Source: Geobacter sp.
GTDB lineage: Bacteria > Desulfobacterota > Desulfuromonadia > Geobacterales > Pseudopelobacteraceae
Length of the DNA stretch: 46,115 nt
Assembly: GCA_009885845.1 (NCBI GenBank)
Contig: VFJW01000025.1
Span: 1 to 46,115 of the forward strand
Direction of reading: 5' to 3'
Shown here piece after piece: positions 14,282 through 22,814 of the stretch. The notes under the pieces are model-generated. The model was not told the origin of the DNA, did no database searches, and worked only from the letters and a program-made list of their open reading frames with translations. Each line of letters opens with the position of its first letter. The stretch's first letter is position 1. The translations under genes were made by a program, and so were the position numbers.

Positions 14282-16777
14282 ATGGAAACCCACTTTACCG
14301 CAGATTGCCGCGCCCTGATGCGCCACGAGATTGCTGCCGCAGGCGGCAATGAAGTGTTCTTCGTCGGTCGCACCAACGTCGATGGCATCGTCTGCGAAGC
14401 TGAGACAATCGCCCGCGGCAGCAAGGTGGCGGTTCCCGCCATCATGGTTCGCGCATCGAGCGGCGACATCGTTATTCATAACCACCCTTCCGGTGACCTG
14501 ACCCCATCATCAGCTGATATGGATATCGCTTCGATCGCCGGCAATCAAGGGATCGGCTTTAGCATCATCGACAATGACTGTATCCGTTGTTATCAGGTTG
14601 TCACCCCTTTTACCGAGAAGAAGGGAGAGCTGCTCTCTCTTGAGGAAATCGGCAGGATTTTTGCCAAAGATGGCATGATGGCTCATCTGAAAGGATATGA
14701 ACAGCGTGAGGAACAGGTGCGCATGGCGTTTGCCGTTGCCGAGGCTTTCAATCAGGACCGGGTGGTGCTGGTCGAGGCGGGTACCGGAACCGGTAAATCG
14801 CTGGCGTACCTGATACCGGCGGTTCTCTGGGCGGTACGGAATAATGAGCGGATAGTGATATCAACCAACACGATCAACCTGCAGGAGCAGTTGATCAAAA
14901 AGGATCTCCCTTTCCTGGCCCGTAACTCTGCCGTTGAGTTCAAAGCGGTGCTGGTCAAAGGGCGCAGCAATTATGCCTGTCTGCGCAAACTTGAACATGC
15001 CGAGGCCGAACCGTCACTTTTTCCGGATGAATCATCAGCTGAGCTGACAACTATCATAGAGTGGAGTAAATCGTGCCAGGACGGCTGCCGCAGTGATCTT
15101 GCGTTTACGCCTCACGGCAGTACCTGGGAGGAGGTCTGTTGCGAGTCAGACCAGTGCAGTCGTTCCAAATGCAAACACTTCAACCGCTGCTTCTTTTACC
15201 GCGCCAGGCGCGAATCATCGGCCGCACGGGTATTGGTAGTCAATCACGCCCTGCTGCTCTCTGACATCGTTCTGCGCAAAGAGACCGGCTACGATGCCAC
15301 TGCAATACTTCCCCCCTTTACCCGTTTGATTTTCGATGAGGGACATCATCTGGAAGACGTTGCCACCAGTCATCTGTCGCTGACGATCGCCAGGAGCGGC
15401 ATTCTCAAACAGCTGCAGCGTCTGGTGCCGCAAAAGGCCAATCGGTCAGGCTTGTTGACCTCCATCTCTTCCCGTATCGCGCGCGATCTGCCTGAATCGC
15501 AGGAGGGTCTTTACGCCGAGCTTTCGGGATTGCTGGAAAGTCAACTGCTCCCCAAAGCGCATGATCTGGCAGGAAAAACGGAGCAGACCATGGATTGGCT
15601 GGCGTACAGCGCAGAACAGGGGACTGGTGCTGCCGCCGGCCGGGAGCATAAGCTGAGAATAACCACCGAAGTCCAACGCACTCCGTTTTGGCTTGAATGT
15701 CAACAGAAGTTGCATGCGCTTGCTGATGCAGTCAATGAATATACCGCCGCGCTTCGCACTCTGGTGCTGCGCTCAAAGGACCTGCCGGAAAAGCTGCAGG
15801 AAAAACTGGCCGATCAGTTTCTTGATACGGGCGGCATTGAAGGGCGATTGCAGGGGATGGCTGACGCACTGCTGTTTTTTACGACCGATGCCGAAGGGTA
15901 CTGCCGCTGGATCGAGACAAAGCGCACAAGTCGTGGTGTTCAGGCCCGGCTCACCGCCGCTCCGCTTGATATTTCGATTCAGCTCAAGGAGACCGTCCTC
16001 GACCGGCTTAAAACCATCATTGTTACCTCTGCAACGCTGACGGTGGGTGGGGAATTCGGCTACCTCAAAAAACGGACCGGTTTCGGTCTGCTTCCCAAAG
16101 ATCGTCTGACCGAACTGAGACTGGCATCACCGTTTGACTATGCGCGCCAGGTTTTTGTCGCCGTACCGGAAGAGATGCCGGAACCGACGACACCCGGTTA
16201 TCGGGAGGCACTGGAGAATCATATTCTCCGGGCGGTTACAACCTCTCGCGGAGGAGCCTTTATCCTCTTTACCTCCTACGATCTGCTCAATCGTGTCTAC
16301 CAGGCCTTGTCACCGGCGCTGGCACGCCTCGGCCTGACCTCGCTCAAGCAGGGTGAAACCGGACGGCACGCCCTGTTGACACAATTCCGTGCGGAGGGTA
16401 ATGCCGTGCTGTTCGGTACCGATTCGTTCTGGGAAGGAGTCGACGTCAAGGGGGCGGCGCTGCGACTGGTGATCATCGCGCGGCTTCCGTTCCAGGTGCC
16501 GACTGAGCCGGTTCAGCAAGCCCGTGCCGAGAAAATAAAGGCTGACGGCGGCGATCCGTTCCGCGATTTTTCCGTACCGCAGGCGGTGATCAAATTCCGT
16601 CAGGGTTTCGGGCGGTTGATCAGGAGTCGTGATGATCGCGGAGCGGTGTTGATTCTTGATCGTCGGGTACTGAACAAGAGTTACGGAAGAATTTTTCTCC
16701 GCTCGCTGCCGGATACGGAAATTATCTCAGGGGATTCGGTGGAGATATTCAGGAAAATGGCGGTTTTTTTTGGGTGA
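14282..16777 (+). CDS. DinG/XPD-family helicase with N-terminal RadC-like JAB domain
   Basis: An 831-residue protein. Residues 1-110 form a RadC-type JAB domain with a complete metal set (Glu in GGNEVFFVG, then HNHPSGDLTPSSADM). Residues from about 135 are a DinG/XPD superfamily 2 helicase: Walker A EAGTGTGKSLAYL, a cysteine-rich Fe-S region (cysteines between about 235 and 305, including CSRSKCKHFNRC), DEGH box (FDEGHHLEDV) and C-terminal VLFGTDSFWEGVDVKG and FRQGFGRLIRS. It probably unwinds DNA during repair. The start at 14282 avoids the terminator. The JAB fusion is unusual for DinG proteins in general; whether it is conserved in this lineage cannot be judged here. Confidence 0.88.
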   Translation: METHFTADCRALMRHEIAAAGGNEVFFVGRTNVDGIVCEAETIARGSKVAVPAIMVRASSGDIVIHNHPSGDLTPSSADMDIASIAGNQGIGFSIIDNDCIRCYQVVTPFTEKKGELLSLEEIGRIFAKDGMMAHLKGYEQREEQVRMAFAVAEAFNQDRVVLVEAGTGTGKSLAYLIPAVLWAVRNNERIVISTNTINLQEQLIKKDLPFLARNSAVEFKAVLVKGRSNYACLRKLEHAEAEPSLFPDESSAELTTIIEWSKSCQDGCRSDLAFTPHGSTWEEVCCESDQCSRSKCKHFNRCFFYRARRESSAARVLVVNHALLLSDIVLRKETGYDATAILPPFTRLIFDEGHHLEDVATSHLSLTIARSGILKQLQRLVPQKANRSGLLTSISSRIARDLPESQEGLYAELSGLLESQLLPKAHDLAGKTEQTMDWLAYSAEQGTGAAAGREHKLRITTEVQRTPFWLECQQKLHALADAVNEYTAALRTLVLRSKDLPEKLQEKLADQFLDTGGIEGRLQGMADALLFFTTDAEGYCRWIETKRTSRGVQARLTAAPLDISIQLKETVLDRLKTIIVTSATLTVGGEFGYLKKRTGFGLLPKDRLTELRLASPFDYARQVFVAVPEEMPEPTTPGYREALENHILRAVTTSRGGAFILFTSYDLLNRVYQALSPALARLGLTSLKQGETGRHALLTQFRAEGNAVLFGTDSFWEGVDVKGAALRLVIIARLPFQVPTEPVQQARAEKIKADGGDPFRDFSVPQAVIKFRQGFGRLIRSRDDRGAVLILDRRVLNKSYGRIFLRSLPDTEIISGDSVEIFRKMAVFFG

Positions 16778-16834
16778 TTTGAGTTAAACTTCATAAAAAA
16801 TGTTTTATTGAGATACCAAAATCAATACGAGCCA

Positions 16835-16862
16835 TTGACATACACTCCTTTAAAGATATAAC
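16835..16862 (+). promoter_or_regulatory. Sigma-70 promoter for the two-component operon
   Basis: TTGACA (16835-16840) and TATAAC (16857-16862) are separated by 16 bases, about 80 bases before the histidine kinase start. Confidence 0.65.
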
Positions 16863-16941
16863 AACGCATAAGTTATACAATACGTGCAGCGGAACCGAAG
16901 ATATTACGGTCTGACGCTTACGTCACAAGGTATCTGAAATC

Positions 16942-17877
16942 ATGAATATTCTTCGCCGCTTATTTCATCCTATCATGGCTTTGATTGCCATCCAGCTGGT
17001 ATGGATCACTGTTGTTGTGTTCTGGATCTACTGGTTTATCGGCAAGCACCGCGAATTTCGCGATCTGGCCGAAAAATACCGCCCAGAACTGCTCGGACAG
17101 GGTGCGAACTGGCCGGTAATGGTAGAAGGTCTGGTCATGATGGTGCTGATTCTGATCGGTGTGTACGTGATCTTTTTGTACTGGAACCGCCAATCAAACC
17201 TGTATCTTCAGCAGCGCAACATCATCTCTCAGGTAACTCATGAACTGAAATCACCTCTTGCTTCCATCCAGCTCCACCTCGAGACAATCCGTTTGCGCAG
17301 ACCACCCGAAGATCGCCTTGATTCTTTCGTCGGCACCATGCTGGCCGACACCGACCGGCTCCATTATCTGATCAATAACCTGCTGATGGCCGCGCGGCTC
17401 GAACAGCGGCGTAAACAGTCCGAGAGGCGTTTGACTGATGTAACGCAACTGGTGGAAGAGCATGTCGAGCGCGAGCGGGCCTCATTGTCGCAGGGGGGGA
17501 GTATTTCTTTCGATGCGAAACCGGGGCTGAAGGCACTGGTTGATCCGGAAGAGATGAGTATGGTGCTGCGTAATCTGCTTGAAAATGCGGTGCTCTATTC
17601 ACCGCAAAGCCCTGACATATCAGTGAAGCTGTTCAAAGCCGAGACAGCGCTGCACCTTTCGGTTCAGGATCAGGGGCGGGGTCTTGACCGGAAAGAGCTG
17701 AAAAAAGTGTTTGAAAGATTCTATCGGGCCCAGCCTCCGGGCGGAAATGTGCGCGGCACAGGGCTCGGGCTCTACATTGTGGAATCTGTAGTCAAAGGGT
17801 ATGGCGGCACGGTCGGCGTGACGAGTGCCGGGAGTGGCAAGGGCTGCACGTTTAACATAAAAATTCCTGCTGCGTGA
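16942..17877 (+). CDS. Membrane sensor histidine kinase
   Basis: A 311-residue sensor kinase. Two transmembrane segments (about residues 10-33 and 58-82) flank a short periplasmic loop of about 25 residues. A HisKA domain follows with the phosphoacceptor in THELKSPLASIQ (about residue 100), then HATPase_c with the N box RNLLENAVLYSP, DQGRGLD and RGTGLGLYIVES. The tiny outer loop suggests sensing in the membrane or through a partner. It is followed after nine bases by its response regulator and is expressed from the promoter at 16835. Signal unknown. Confidence 0.9.
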   Translation: MNILRRLFHPIMALIAIQLVWITVVVFWIYWFIGKHREFRDLAEKYRPELLGQGANWPVMVEGLVMMVLILIGVYVIFLYWNRQSNLYLQQRNIISQVTHELKSPLASIQLHLETIRLRRPPEDRLDSFVGTMLADTDRLHYLINNLLMAARLEQRRKQSERRLTDVTQLVEEHVERERASLSQGGSISFDAKPGLKALVDPEEMSMVLRNLLENAVLYSPQSPDISVKLFKAETALHLSVQDQGRGLDRKELKKVFERFYRAQPPGGNVRGTGLGLYIVESVVKGYGGTVGVTSAGSGKGCTFNIKIPAA

Positions 17878-17886
17878 GGCGATGTG

Positions 17887-18594
17887 ATGACTGACGACAA
17901 GCCACATATCATGCTGGTTGAGGACGAAATTCATCTGGCACGGGGCATCTGTTTCAATCTGGAAGAAGAAGGATTCCGGGTCAGCCATTTTGCTTCTGCC
18001 GAACCGGCTTTGGGTTCTATAGAAATCGAGCGTTTTGATCTGGTTATTCTGGATGTCATGCTCCCCGGCATGGATGGTTTTCACGCGTGCCGCGCCATTC
18101 GGGCAATCGACCCACGGGTTCCCATCCTGATGCTGACCGCCCGTTCTGAAGATGCCGATCGGGTTGAAGGACTGGAAAACGGCGCCGATGATTACCTCAC
18201 CAAGCCGTTCAATCTGGTGGAATTTCTGCTGCGGGTCAAAGGGATGCTGCGGCGTTCTTCATGGTATCGGCCGGACCCGGTGGAGGAGGGGTACCGTTTT
18301 GGCGACAATGAGGTGTTTCTGCTTTCGTATCGGGCCAGAACGGCCCAGGGGGAGATTGATCTGACCGAAATGGAAGTGCGCGTACTGTCACTTTTTTTCC
18401 AGAAAGAGGGGCAAGCCGTTCATCGCAGTGATCTGCTGCAATCTGTCTGGGGGTACAGCAGTGACACCGAGACCAGAACACTGGACAATTTCATAGTCCG
18501 ACTTCGTAAATACTTTGAACCTGATCCCTCACACCCGAAGCATTTTCAGACGGTGCGTGCAGTTGGATACCGCTTCAGCCGTGAAGGGGAGTAA
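17887..18594 (+). CDS. OmpR-family response regulator
   Basis: A 235-residue regulator: a receiver domain (phosphoacceptor about Asp56 in VILDVMLPGMDG; also LVEDE, MLTARS and TKPF) and a C-terminal winged-helix DNA-binding domain (about 140-235, with LTEMEVRVLSLF and the ending VRAVGYRFS). A GTG at 17884 lies one codon upstream and is the alternative start. It is the partner of the kinase at 16942. The target genes are not evident; the lipoprotein genes downstream are on the other strand. Confidence 0.9.
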   Translation: MTDDKPHIMLVEDEIHLARGICFNLEEEGFRVSHFASAEPALGSIEIERFDLVILDVMLPGMDGFHACRAIRAIDPRVPILMLTARSEDADRVEGLENGADDYLTKPFNLVEFLLRVKGMLRRSSWYRPDPVEEGYRFGDNEVFLLSYRARTAQGEIDLTEMEVRVLSLFFQKEGQAVHRSDLLQSVWGYSSDTETRTLDNFIVRLRKYFEPDPSHPKHFQTVRAVGYRFSREGE

Positions 18595-18609
18595 CCGGTG
18601 AAACATATC

Positions 18610-18651
18610 GGACGTTGTTTGCCGGAATCAGGCTATCAACAAACAACGTCC
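18610..18651. terminator. Long perfect hairpin between convergent genes
   Basis: GGACGTTGTTTG (18610-18621) and CAAACAACGTCC (18640-18651) pair perfectly over 12 bases with an 18-base loop. It lies between the response regulator (+) and the lipoprotein gene (-). No T-run follows on either side, so a shared bidirectional transcript end is likely but not certain. Confidence 0.5.
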
Positions 18652-18690
18652 TGCCATAAGCTTCTACATCATGTGCCAATACTTAACTCT

Positions 18691-19182
18691 CTATTCGCCA
18701 GGCATGAGCTTGATTCGTTTTCCGTCAGAATCAGTCATAGGCGTTCCGACAGGCTTTAGCTGTTCCCTGGATGGTTTTCCAATCGCGTAACTCAAAGTGG
18801 AGCTGCGCAATGCGCCGTTGAAATTCCCGGAAATAGCTACCACAAGGTGTGAAAGGTTCATGCCAGGAGTATAGGTAACCTCAAATGCGGTCGTATCACT
18901 CTTGGCAAATGTTGCCAGGGTGATTGGTTGCGGGACGCTGGTGACTCTCAAGCCGTCCACTCCATAGACGTTAATGTTGACATCCGTCGCAGCGGCGTCA
19001 AAAGTGACATATACATACCCTGAATTCACTCCCGGTTGAAAATTGACATTCACAGGTGCTGATAAAGCTTTTCGAGTCTGTTCACCTGACGTGTTAACCA
19101 TCGGTTTTGCCGTGGAACACCCTGCAACAACAGGCACAGCGATCAGAATAACTACGAGTGCAACTGCTATACGATGATACAT
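18691..19182 (-). CDS. Small lipoprotein of unknown function
   Basis: A 163-residue protein with a type II signal peptide: a hydrophobic core (residues 5-19) and the lipobox VVAGC with Cys22 as lipidation site. The rest has a beta-rich look (VNVNFQPGVNSGYVYVTFD and similar) with no recognised domain. The ATG at 19182 follows AAAGGAG; the in-frame ATG six codons upstream contains that site and is rejected. It lies 27 bases after the larger lipoprotein gene on the same strand and is probably co-transcribed and exported with it. Confidence 0.7.
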   Translation of the reverse strand: MYHRIAVALVVILIAVPVVAGCSTAKPMVNTSGEQTRKALSAPVNVNFQPGVNSGYVYVTFDAAATDVNINVYGVDGLRVTSVPQPITLATFAKSDTTAFEVTYTPGMNLSHLVVAISGNFNGALRSSTLSYAIGKPSREQLKPVGTPMTDSDGKRIKLMPGE

Positions 19183-19209
19183 ATGCGCTCCTTTTTTCAT
19201 TGAATTTTG

Positions 19210-20832
19210 TTATGGACTTGTAAAGACCGTGGTCACGGTGTAATCTCCCGTAGTACTCTTGTAACCGGTAAGCACAACCACGTATTTCTTGTTGGCTTCA
19301 GTTGCTAGCGTTAGCGTTTCAGTTCCTGATAAATACTTATCAGCTGTTGCGAGACTTGTCCCCGCCTGAAAAACCTCAATTCCTACATCATAGGCAGCAG
19401 ATGTAGCCGAAACCGTAACCTGGGCGCCATTTCCGGTAAAGACATAATACTGGTTTTGCTGCCATGAATTAAACGGATTGCCTCCTCCCAACAGAATGCT
19501 TTTTGTGGAGGGGAATGAGGTTACATCGGTATACATATCACGAAGGGAGGCTGAGCCATCCCCCCACTGGGTTGTAATAGCGCCGACAGTATAATGCAGC
19601 AACAGAGTATCTACTACCGAACTGCTAACGCCGGACTGTTGCTTGAGACCGGAGATAAAAGGGCCGATGGTAACCATGGCATCAGTCGTTTTCAGCGAAC
19701 CGGTCATAACATCGTAAAACGTTCCCAGCCCGACACCGATCTGATCGTATGATTCGTTTGTGCCGGTATCGAATATATCGTACATCAGCCTGATGACGCT
19801 GCTTTCAGAGAAGACCCCCGGATTCGGGTCGTCGGTAGGGCTGGGAGCCGTCTCCACACTTTGTCCGAAAGCGTACAGTGTCCCGGCGCCACTCCAAAGG
19901 GAGTCAACATAGAGAGGGTCGTTCATCACCATTGCCGCAATTGCGGTGGCACTCCCCTCGCCGAATGAAAGTCTCGGATCGGCTATATCGCCGCTTGAGT
20001 GGCTACCGCCCGGACTGTCGGAACGTGACAGTTTGCTTTGAAAATAATGGACCCACTCATGCACAATAACCTGTTTATCAAATTCATCGGTATCAACCTT
20101 GTTCTTACCGAGAATGTAGATGGCATTTACAGAACTACTGTAATGTGAAGTGGTGATAAACCCCAGGGTTTTGTCACCAGACTGAGACGTATTTTTTGGG
20201 CTCCAGTAGACGGTAAGAGCAGGGTAGGTGAACGTTCTGACATCCAGGAAGGCTTTGGATGCTGAATACATGGAGTCGAGTATGGCAAATGGGGCTGCGG
20301 CACGGCTTGCATCAACATAATCCGTTCCAGTCCATCCAGAAGCGGCATGAAGATTTTTGGTGGTGCTGGTACCGTCAAGAGTGTCATACATCGTCCAAAC
20401 GGCACCTCCATCGGTATTGTCTGCAATCTGGATTGGCGGGTTAGCGGACTCTGCATATACCACAAGCTTGAGTAGACTGGTGCCGCTTGGCGTGTAACTG
20501 AGCTGGTAATTGCCCGTATCGTCCGTTTTTGTCGTTACAAGAATGGTTGTACCTTGTAAAACCTTCACGGATGCATTGCGAACCGGCTTGGCAGTTGTCT
20601 GTGAGAAATCAAGCTTTCCCGTTTTTGTTGTTACGCTATAAGTTGCAGGAACAAAATCATAGGTAATTTTACCGCTCAGTGACACAGTGCCATTAGTAGC
20701 AGGAGGTGTAACAGGAGGAGTTACGGTTGGAGTTATAGTTGTAGTCGGATCTCCACCGCCGCCACACGCGGCAATGGATATGAGGCAGCAGAAATAAACG
20801 GGAATAATACAACTCCGAGCTATTTTGAACAT
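19210..20832 (-). CDS. Lipoprotein with HExxH metalloprotease motif and PPC-like tail
   Basis: A 540-residue exported protein. The signal peptide ends in the lipobox ISIAAC (Cys23), followed by glycines and a Thr/Pro-rich linker. Next is a carboxypeptidase-regulatory-like beta domain (about 80-125: ASVKVLQGTTILVTTKTD), then a central domain with HEWVH at 258-262, the zinc-binding core of gluzincin or metzincin proteases. The C-terminus (about 450-540) resembles the bacterial pre-peptidase C-terminal domain (YYVFTGNGAQVTVSAT, then KKYVVVLTGYKSTTGDYTV). The ATG at 20832 follows GAGGGGGAG; the longer frame to 20877 is rejected. Probably surface-attached; substrate unknown. Confidence 0.72.
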   Translation of the reverse strand: MFKIARSCIIPVYFCCLISIAACGGGGDPTTTITPTVTPPVTPPATNGTVSLSGKITYDFVPATYSVTTKTGKLDFSQTTAKPVRNASVKVLQGTTILVTTKTDDTGNYQLSYTPSGTSLLKLVVYAESANPPIQIADNTDGGAVWTMYDTLDGTSTTKNLHAASGWTGTDYVDASRAAAPFAILDSMYSASKAFLDVRTFTYPALTVYWSPKNTSQSGDKTLGFITTSHYSSSVNAIYILGKNKVDTDEFDKQVIVHEWVHYFQSKLSRSDSPGGSHSSGDIADPRLSFGEGSATAIAAMVMNDPLYVDSLWSGAGTLYAFGQSVETAPSPTDDPNPGVFSESSVIRLMYDIFDTGTNESYDQIGVGLGTFYDVMTGSLKTTDAMVTIGPFISGLKQQSGVSSSVVDTLLLHYTVGAITTQWGDGSASLRDMYTDVTSFPSTKSILLGGGNPFNSWQQNQYYVFTGNGAQVTVSATSAAYDVGIEVFQAGTSLATADKYLSGTETLTLATEANKKYVVVLTGYKSTTGDYTVTTVFTSP

Positions 20833-20989
20833 CTTCTCCCCCTCAGAAATGCAATTACCGACAAATGCCGGGCACAACGCGTCAACATGGTACTTTGATG
20901 TCTCCTGACATTATCAACGTTCCGGGAAAAGCAGCCAGCACCAGTTTTTATTAGATATTTTTAGGTTTAATATGCTAATCAACTGACGG

Positions 20990-21160
20990 ATGTCAAGAAA
21001 AAAATTGTGGGTAGATGTTCCGGAGATTGACCGCGAAGCGTTTCGTGAAGCGATTATCAATGCCTTCTGTCATCGGGATTACCGGGAGTATGATTCCGTC
21101 AATATTGCTATCTTCACGGATCGTATCGAGATCAGAAGTCCCGGCCTGCTGTATTGGCTG
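20990..21160 (+). pseudogene. Fragment of an AlbA/RecG-like ATP-binding protein
   Basis: About 55 residues match the central part of transcriptional-regulator-like ATP-binding proteins (AlbA_2 plus GHKL-type ATPase): VDVPEIDREAFREAIINAFC, HRDY, then FTDRIEIRSPG. After LLY the frame loses similarity and stops at 21229. Both the N-terminal AlbA domain and the C-terminal half are absent. Confidence 0.65.
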
Positions 21161-21439
21161 GAATCAGTAGCCACTGCCTGCACACAGGCACTCTCTGATA
21201 AAACGGTCAGCAGTGGTATCAACTTTTAAATTATGAAAGGCAGAGAACAAGCGAAGGTTTCAATCAGGCTGAAATTGCGGGCTGAAGCCGCCGCTGTTCA
21301 CGCAAGTCGTTGGATCAATAAAAAGAAATAATAACTTTGGTTGTGAGAACAATACAATCCTGCCATTATCGCAATTGAAAACGTATGTTCGACATTTGTT
21401 GTAATTAGTTAACGTTTTATCGTTCAAGGGGCGCAAACC

Positions 21440-22510
21440 ATGATTCATAACCGTTTGCTGGGAGTACTATCGGCGTTTGTTATTGTAATCTGCGTCGGGA
21501 CATTGGGCTACTTCCTGATTGAGGGATGGAATCTGTTTGACTCGTTGTATATGACCGTGATTACAATTGCATCCGTTGGATTTGGGGAAGTTCACCCCCT
21601 TAACTTTGAAGGGCGGGTTTTTACGATATTCCTTATTCTGTGTGGATCAGCGACTTTGATGTATGGCCTGTCAATTTTGACCGCATTCATAGTTGAAGGC
21701 GAGCTCACCGATGTTTTGAGGAGACGGAAAATGAATAAAAGCATTGCCAAACTTGAGAATCATTATATCCTCTGTGGCATGAGCGCGACAGGAAAGTATG
21801 TTATCGAAGAGATGGTTAAAACCGGTCGCAGCTTTGTCGTTATTGATTCAGACCCGCACAAGATCAAGGAACTCAATGACGCAAACATCCTCAATATTGA
21901 AGGGGATGCAACCCATGATGCTGTTCTGGAGTCAGCGAATATTCATAAGGCCGAAGGTTTGATGTCAGCACTCCACGCCGACTCTGACAACCTGTTTGTG
22001 GTCGTTTCGGCCAGAGGTCTCAATCAGGAACTCAAAATTGTTGCCAAAGCCATAGACGAAGAATCAGAACGGAAGCTACGACAGGTCGGGGCAGATTACG
22101 TTGTCATGCCTAACTTTATTGGCGGGATGCGCATGGCGTCACAAATGATCAGGCCTTCGGTGGTGAGCTTTCTTGATGTCATGCTTCGCTCAAAAGATAC
22201 AACCATCAGAGTGGAAGAGATACATGTATCTGCCGATTCTCCTTTGCTGAATATATCGCTGGCTGACTCGGGGCTGCTTGATGTGGAAGGAGTTACGGTG
22301 GTGGCGCTGTCCAATGAAGCAGGTTCGTATGAATTCAATCCGCCCAGGAGCAGGGTCCTTGAAGGTAAAGACATCATCATAGTTATGGGGGTTGTTGACA
22401 GGATTCTCGTTCTCCAGCAAAAAAACAATGCAGCAGTGTTAGGCCGTGAGACAAAAGTTGTTCAGTGTGTACCAGAAGTTGCGTCAGGTTGGTTTCATCG
22501 ACGTGCGTGA
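21440..22510 (+). CDS. Single-pore K+ channel with RCK (TrkA-N/TrkA-C) domains
   Basis: A 356-residue two-transmembrane ion channel. TM1 is about residues 7-28, followed by a pore helix and filter sequence TIASVGFGEV (about 48-57), and TM2 about 65-88. The cytoplasmic RCK N-domain starts at HYILCGMSATGKYV (Rossmann nucleotide loop) and an RCK C-domain covers about 255-335. The filter reads SVGFGE rather than the usual TVGYGD, so ion selectivity could differ. It probably controls potassium flux in response to a nucleotide or ion ligand. About 210 bases upstream hold no clear gene. Confidence 0.85.
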   Translation: MIHNRLLGVLSAFVIVICVGTLGYFLIEGWNLFDSLYMTVITIASVGFGEVHPLNFEGRVFTIFLILCGSATLMYGLSILTAFIVEGELTDVLRRRKMNKSIAKLENHYILCGMSATGKYVIEEMVKTGRSFVVIDSDPHKIKELNDANILNIEGDATHDAVLESANIHKAEGLMSALHADSDNLFVVVSARGLNQELKIVAKAIDEESERKLRQVGADYVVMPNFIGGMRMASQMIRPSVVSFLDVMLRSKDTTIRVEEIHVSADSPLLNISLADSGLLDVEGVTVVALSNEAGSYEFNPPRSRVLEGKDIIIVMGVVDRILVLQQKNNAAVLGRETKVVQCVPEVASGWFHRRA

Positions 22511-22814
22511 CTACGAATGCTGGACATCAACCCGTCAGTCACCGACCGATATCTGGACAGCTGATATGATTAGCGGAAAAGTCACGGCGAAACCGGAAAG
22601 TAGGCCGTGTTATCTCTGGCCGGTTCGGGGAAACTGCTCTCGCTAAGCCACGTTAGAAATTACTGTAAACGCCACTGACGGTTCTCCCATATCAGGGGCA
22701 TGCCGGGGGCTTACCCTGGTGCAATCGGCAACAATTTTAATCATTACATCGAAACCAACACCAACGTCAAAATCAGGACGATCCCTCAGGTCGTCCCAGC
22801 AAAGGAGGAGAAGG
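22511..22814. other. Intergenic stretch without a recognisable gene
   Basis: Between the K+ channel and the MBL hydrolase I find no convincing coding frame, tRNA or strong hairpin. Short open frames here have no ribosome site and no family resemblance. The last bases hold the AAGGAGGAG ribosome site for the gene at 22815. Confidence 0.5.

Noticed and set aside
22446-22646. 66-codon frame overlapping the end of the K+ channel gene
   Set aside because: No ribosome site, no family resemblance, and more than half of it overlaps or abuts the channel gene end in another frame.
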